Program-made: the position numbers and the translations under genes | In this document: one piece after another, positions 41,455 through 43,187 of the stretch | Position numbering within the stretch: the stretch's first letter is position 1 | Layout: each line of letters begins with the position of its first letter | DNA from: Heliocybe sulcata | Taxonomy: Eukaryota > Basidiomycota > Agaricomycetes > Gloeophyllales > Gloeophyllaceae | DNA length: 43,187 nucleotides | Direction of reading: 5' to 3' | Assembly: GCA_004369045.1 (NCBI GenBank) | Contig: ML213504.1 | Location: 298,416 to 341,602, forward strand | Notes under the pieces: model-generated | The model's database searches: none | Told to the model about the DNA's origin: nothing | Seen by the model: only the letters and a program-made list of their open reading frames with translations

Positions 41455-43187
41455 CTAAGCAATATCACAGCATCCTTTACCGTGATCTTCTTCGCCCGCG
41501 GACTTGTTCTCTGGCACATCGCTGGCTTCTATGATCTGCGCAGCCCGATGGGCAATTCTGTAAAGGTCTCAGTGAGGATTGAGTATGGATGCGGATTGTT
41601 ATACCCATATAATGTTGCTTGAGGGTGTGTCCCGACATGCTATATAGAAAGTGCACATTAATAATAAGAGCAGAATCACGGACGAGTGACATACTACGGG
41701 TATTATGCTGGCATCCACCTGGATGTCGCTCACGTCAGATCAGTTCATCAGGAGCAAGACAGAAGACTGACCACCCGTATGTTGCTAGTACCATATACCT
41801 GAGGTAGTTTAGCTACTGCAAGGCAAAGAGCAGAGGAGAATCCACACCTTCAAATTCTCATCAACAACTCCATTGTTTGAAAGTGGGAGCATGGATGCTG
41901 TTCCTATCATTAATAGCCTTTATTTCAGTCTGTATCCCATTAAGCTGCAGCTTCTGACATACCAACAGGATGCCATGCACTGTTAACCTTCTTCCGTACA
42001 TAGTCCTTCAATTGATCATCTGTCCAAGTGGGAAGGGGTTCAAGTATCCTTGATGTTTCAGCCCCCAGGGAACCAGTCTGCATGATCTTGAATGCATATC
42101 GTATAGCATAGACCAGGAGTAACAGGTCTGAATTCTTGTATTAAAGAGACTAGCAATATTCACTGGAACTTATGACATACCAAAATCACCAGGAGAGTTC
42201 AAAATCTGATAGTCAATTGCTGGGGGATCCAAGCCTGAGCTTGATTCCAGGTGCACCTTCATAAGCATGAATATAGCACAGAACATACAGCAACAGCCGT
42301 GGCACTTACACTACCACAATTCCAGCAGTGCTGAGGAAACACCATTAAGGAATAGTGCTGACTAGCTTCATTGTGATCTGCTTCACTAGTCTCATAAGCT
42401 ACAAGAGTGGTATTAGTAGAGGGAATAAACTTGAGTCTATGCTCACCTGGGAACAGAACAATCTCTAGCTGGGCTACTGAGTTGTTCTTCAACCAGGATC
42501 TTTGCATCTCATAAATTGATTGCCATGGAGACTCCTTGAATAAAGGAGCACTCAGGGCCTCATCTAAGGCTGCTATCATACCCTGAAGCACATCAGCAGG
42601 GATAAAATCTGCAGCAGGGATGAACACAAAGGTGGATGGAGTGGAACTAAGCATTCCAGACTTGGATTCACGATAGAGCAGGAGTTGCTCTTCAGCAAAG
42701 GTGGGGTCTTGCATGTTCTCTGCTGTAATATGCTGTCCTGATAGCTCTGCTCCCACACTAACACTGATGTGATCCTTCAGGTCTCATGAGTAATATGTTA
42801 GGAAGAAATGGAGAACTCTGACCTGGAAGTTTTCACCAACTCCTGGAAGCTCAAGGACTGGTGCTATATTGAATTTCTCCATTATTTCATGTTTACCGAT
42901 GCCTTTGAAAGTATGTTAGCCTTGCATTCAACTAGAAAACAAATCAAACAGACCAGATAACTCTAATAACTGTGGTGTCTGAATTGCACCTTTATATAGT
43001 TCAGCAGTGACTCAACTGTAAGCAGAAATGGCCTACCACAGGATATGACAATCTGCTTTTTTGCAGAGACCACAAAACATTCACCAGCGTGCTGCAATTC
43101 AACACCAGTGCCTTGAATTTCGAGTCGTGGGCCCTAAAAATATATATAATTTACCACAACTGTGGTGAAGTCATATACACTACTTTA
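41455..43187 (-). CDS. GMC oxidoreductase (aryl-alcohol-oxidase-like), C-terminal half, cut by the window edge
   Basis: Many short, AT-rich introns separate exons that join in frame: RLEIQGTGVELQHAGECF, AKKQIVISCG|TIQTPQLLELS|GIG, KFNIAPVLELPGVGENFQ|DH, GMLSSTPSTFVFIPAADF, YSLMVFPQHCWNCGS|VHLE, PPAIDYQILNSPGDF|DLLL, FKIMQTGSLGAETSRILEP, KKVNSAWHPVG|TASMLP, SNNGVVDENLK|VYGTSNIRVV, DASIIPV, THPQATLYG|IAHRAAQIIE, and a tail ending KGCCDIA at 41455. The conserved AWHPVG His and the GxNxQDH and VDASIxP blocks are those of FAD-dependent GMC enzymes. The N-terminal FAD-binding motif lies beyond 43187. Closest types are aryl-alcohol oxidase, glucose oxidase or choline-dehydrogenase-like; the substrate is not readable. 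I saw no in-frame stop in the visible exons. Confidence 0.85.

Overview
The window looks like nuclear DNA of a filamentous basidiomycete (Agaricomycetes). Genes are dense and cut by many short introns (about 40-75 nt), several of them with GC donors. The protein families present (UstYa/DUF3328, fungal rhodopsin-like and '7TM' membrane proteins, a GMC oxidoreductase, a fungal saccharopine-reductase-like enzyme) are typical of mushroom-forming fungi. All exon structures below were assembled by eye from splice signals and frame continuity.

Layout. 0.2-2.3 kb: a DEAD-box helicase of the Dbp8/DDX49 type (+), convergent with a saccharopine-dehydrogenase-like oxidoreductase gene (-) whose frame seems interrupted. 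5.0-10.7 kb: two paralogous rhodopsin-like membrane protein genes (-) with an alpha/beta-hydrolase gene (+) between them. 10.7-13.2 kb: no convincing gene. 13.2-14.5 kb: a many-exon SDR (-). 16.0-20.2 kb: an intact MFS transporter (-) with broken copies of U1-C and Sua5 around it. 36.4-41.0 kb: the sister segment, with a broken MFS 5' end and intact U1-C and Sua5. 41.5 kb to the right edge: the C-terminal half of an AT-richer GMC oxidoreductase gene (-).

Between the two segments (20.5-36 kb) lies the most interesting part. Four UstYa/DUF3328 genes and two S33 (proline-iminopeptidase-like) peptidase paralogues are interleaved with a conserved type II membrane protein, a possible truncated relative of it, and a small two-exon gene at 29172-28950 (-). 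The small gene encodes a clean signal peptide, a Lys-Lys-Arg Kex2-type site and a 13-residue C-terminal tail. UstYa oxidases act on Kex2-processed ribosomal peptides in ascomycete dikaritin pathways (ustiloxin, phomopsin, victorin types). I therefore read this as a candidate basidiomycete RiPP cluster: precursor, oxidative cyclases, and aminopeptidases for trimming. The cluster is bracketed by two paralogous 7TM genes (21739-20501 and 34777-36002). The function is inference; the sequence itself shows the motifs, the exon structures and the linkage.

Mobile DNA: a 508-bp non-autonomous hAT-like element with an exact 8-bp target duplication (24844-25351) and a ~125-bp terminal-inverted-repeat element (37801-37925). 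I saw no rRNA, tRNA or CRISPR.
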